From: Hamiltosporidium magnivora
Taxonomy: Eukaryota > Microsporidia > Dubosqiidae
Reading direction: 5' to 3'
Length of the DNA: 23,187 bases
Assembly: GCA_004325065.1 (NCBI GenBank)
Contig: PITI01000089.1
Span: forward strand, 1-23,187
Positions 20,701 through 23,187 of the stretch are shown piece by piece (position 1 is the stretch's first letter; the number at the start of each line of letters is the position of its first letter). The position numbers and the translations under genes were made by a program. Under the pieces are notes generated by a model, which did not search any database, was not told where the DNA came from, and saw only the letters and a program-made list of their open reading frames with translations.

Positions 20701-22217
20701 AAACAGTTCAAGTCTATGATAAGATGTCATATGGCCTTAGAGAGTATTATATTATCAAAAAGACTAGACTTCGCATATTGTAATAATGAAAAAGTATATC
20801 AAGAAATTCAAGATAGGTTTTAATCTTGAAGTGTTTTGCCATCGAAAATTAATATTTTTTCTGCCTTTTATCTATAACAAACTTAATTATTATCACATTT
20901 GAGTTAAATATAAAGCAGTAAGTGTGTTCCGATGGTGTAATATGTCTAGAAAAACAATAGAATATGCAACGAAAATATATGAGAATATTCGCGATCATAT
21001 TATATTAGAATCCATAATAAGTGACACTATATATTCCTTTACTCTACTGCATAGATATAAATCTTGGTCTTCGAAAAGATTTAGAAGCACTTAAGTTAAT
21101 AAAATCCTTGGCAACAATATCGAAACTAGATGGGAATCAGAATGAAAACCAATGTTAAAATTTGGAATTATATATCAGATATATTTATTTTAGACAAGAG
21201 GCAGCAGAAGATAACTCTCATTGAAGTAAAAATCACTTCCGAATAAGAACTTCAAATATTTGAAACAGAGAGACCTTAGAAGTATTGCCTATTAGCACAC
21301 GTGTTAAGTTCTATGTGAAAATGATGTGTGATGTTAAAATCTTATGTGATAACCTGGGTGAGTATTATCAAACTATCATAAGACGTACAATGAAAAATGG
21401 CAAAAACCATAAATAAAGAGGCCTATATCTGATCTAAAAAATTTCTCTTAGAGCTAAGAAGAGAACTTTTAAGAAGATGAAATGAAAATGAGAGTGAGAA
21501 GAGTGCTTCATTATGCGTTTTTGAAAGATGTGAGGAGCATTATCAACCAAAACCACCCAAGAGAGATGAAGAACGAGCCAAGTGGTGTTATACGAGTAAA
21601 TACTAAAAATATTATCCTATATTGTAGAGAGCATAAATACAGTTGAGAAACTGAAAATATACACAAAAAAAGTCGGAAACAAAGAAAATGGTATGCTTAA
21701 ATTTGGAGTAAATGGATTATTTAAAGAGAAATTTAGACATTTTATAAAAAGCCATTTAAATTCGTCAAAAATAAATGAAGAAGCGATACATATTAAAAAT
21801 TTTGACGAACGTTTATGAATTAAACATATTAAATTTTTGCGTAAATTTAATCCAGATGATAATTTAAACAACCCGAGCCAATTCTATAGACATTTTTTTT
21901 GTTCGATGGATTTATTTCTCGAATTAAATCTGAACTAATATTATAATCTTTTAATCTGGATATGAGCGAGAATTTTGGTTCTAGAACCAAACTCTCCTAA
22001 ATATGACTGCCAAATGTTTTTTTTTCGGCCAAATAGGTGTTTTTACAGAAGAAAATAAAAAATATACAATCTTAGATAATTTAAGGTGTTGGTTTCTAAT
22101 ATAAAGGAAATCTACGAACTTTTTAGCCTTTTTTAAACTATGAATCATATGTTTTATTATTTTATACTAAAAATGATAATGAAATTCCAAAGAATTAAAT
22201 GCATACTATATTATTGA
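20701..22217 (+). pseudogene. Heavily decayed gene of about 1.5 kb, family unknown
   Basis: Coding-like sequence can be followed through four or five frame changes. 20701-20820 is open (CHMALESIILSKRLDFAY). 20942-21088 is open (MSRKTIEYATKIYENIRD). 21024-21417 (GLRKDLEALKLIKSLATISK, KFYVKMMCDVKILCDNLGEY) has four stops. 21433-21600 (KKFLLELRRELLRR, CEEHYQPKPPKRDEERAKW) has one. 21603-21936 (TKKVGNKENGMLKFGVNGLF, FNPDDNLNNPSQFYRHFF) has a single TGA at 21816, and the same frame reads on to 22217 with few stops. The number of stops is well below expectation in the last two segments. All segments lie in one direction and in sequence, as in an old pseudogene. No domain is recognised; a transposase or a species-specific protein are both possible. 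There is no start-site motif. Confidence 0.45.
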
Positions 22218-22313
22218 TGAGATTGATGTAGTTAAGATTTTTTTCCAATAATTTCTTACGGTTATATCTTAAGATTTCAGCAATCTATCTGTTAATTTCA
22301 ATCTGAGGTTTTT

Positions 22314-23185
22314 TTATATTTCCTTTAAAAGTTTGTTTACACAGTCGGGCTGTGCTGACGGCGGAAATAAATCCACGAGCAAATATATGAACGTTGTATG
22401 AATTATCTTGCGGAATGTTCGCTTATAAAATTTTTGTAATTAATTTGAATATTTTTCTATATAAATATTATTAAATACATTTTTTTTTAAACATCTGATG
22501 AAGCTTAAAACATTTTACCTAAAAATATTATCAATAAAGATAAAGAAATACCTCCCAGCAAATTGGTATAGAGTCTGATATTTTATAGGCTCTCGTGACT
22601 TTTTATGGAAGTTATTGTGGCCGCGAGCTAAAAACCCTGGTGACCCTTGATATATAAGATATGTAGAGTCAATTTGATATAGTAAAAGTTCCCTGTGTTT
22701 ATTAATGTTTGTTTTTATAGGCGATTGCGCTTTGATACTCTCATAATCACAGCTTAAGACCATATATCCTTCCTATTTACTCTACAATTTCCGAACAAAA
22801 TACTTTCAGCTAAGATATAGCTCGCGGATTTACAAAGCGTTCACTTGTATAATACAATGCCATACCACGGGCACCCTACTGCTTAACTTTCTTGGTTTTT
22901 TAAAGACTTTTTTTATATCTCGCCGACGCTTAATCTTCAAACCTGAGTGAGCAGGCAGTTTTCCATGCTTTTACATGGCTGTTACTTACAAATTCAATTG
23001 TGATCTTAGTTGCATAGAAACCAAAAATGAATTTATAGAAAATTTCACACGGTTTTGTAGATCTTATTCTCTTTATTTAAAAAATCGCCGAAGAACTTAA
23101 AATGCAGAGTGGTTTTCTCTTGTAAATTCGAACATGATTTATACAGTAATTTTACCAAATTTTTGCCAATAAAATAATTTTTCAT
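22314..23185 (-). mobile_element. Possible decayed Ty3/Gypsy pol gene (spacer and reverse transcriptase)
   Basis: A GC-richer block (about 35-48 percent per line) whose minus strand carries, in the right order, weak counterparts of the Ty3/Gypsy reverse transcriptase. In the ORF 22763-22515 these are PIKTNINKHRE, GSPG...HKKSREP (family pattern SPW...KK-x-G-x-PR) and FAGRYFFIFID (family pattern YFS-x-ID). Then at 22415-22317 a frame gives FRKIIHTTF, VDLFPPSAQPDC and VNKLLKEI, resembling the F-Q-x-x-M helix and the segment after YxDD (DD-x-x-x-PS). Upstream, 23185-23045 is an open ORF of 46 codons, and the next frame reads FYATKITIEFVSNSHVKAWK. The catalytic YxDD itself is lost. Similarity is by motif pattern only; the sequence is certainly non-functional and may extend past the right edge. 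Confidence 0.4.
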
Positions 23186-23187
23186 AT

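Noticed and set aside
20942..21088. ISXO2/Merlin-type transposase start
   Set aside because: The MSRKTIEY segment looks vaguely like the helix-turn-helix region, but the expected zinc ribbon before it and the IGG...DE segment after it are absent.
1..23187. tRNA, rRNA, CRISPR or telomeric repeats
   Set aside because: No cloverleaf with a GGTTCGA-type T-arm, no conserved rRNA segment, no spaced direct-repeat array and no TTAGG-type array was seen by eye; a covariance-model scan would be needed to exclude a divergent tRNA.

Overview
The window looks like a gene-poor, very AT-rich stretch of a microsporidian genome. By eye GC is about a quarter overall and about a third in the one conserved gene. 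Three things point there. An ABCG half-transporter (a family common in microsporidia) runs off the left edge. Both convincing intact genes have a CCC(C) motif 2 to 6 bases before the ATG, in the shared context AATCCC. A ruined gene for a secreted leucine-rich-repeat (LRR) protein, a kind often amplified in these parasites, lies on the right. The long gene-free stretches suggest a sparse genome of the Hamiltosporidium or Edhazardia type rather than a compact Encephalitozoon type. That genus-level hint is inference.

Layout. 1-860 (minus): N-terminal half of the ABCG transporter with its nucleotide-binding domain, followed upstream by a 22-bp tandem repeat. 900-7800: no intact conserved gene, a few coding-like relics and one doubtful small secreted ORF. 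7816-9366 (minus): an intact 516-codon ORF for a predicted secreted protein of unknown family with a cysteine-rich tail. 9.4-16.6 kb: AT-rich spacer with relics, including a possible Ty3/Gypsy integrase remnant near 14.3-14.6 kb and a GC-richer broken frame at 12.7-13.1 kb. 16648-19008 (plus): an approximately 786-codon LRR pseudogene with three in-frame stops and two compensating single-base frameshifts. 19.0-20.7 kb: spacer. 20.7-22.2 kb (plus): a heavily decayed gene read in several frames. 22.3-23.19 kb (minus): a GC-richer block with features of a decayed Ty3/Gypsy polymerase gene.

How it fits together. There is no operon and no shared pathway. Two genes appear alive: a membrane transporter, and a lineage-specific secreted protein that could face the host. 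The rest reads as a gene and transposon graveyard. No tRNA, rRNA or CRISPR array was recognised. In sequence this AT-rich, chance ORFs of 60-90 codons are expected, so most short ORFs were left out and the relic calls other than the LRR pseudogene are tentative.
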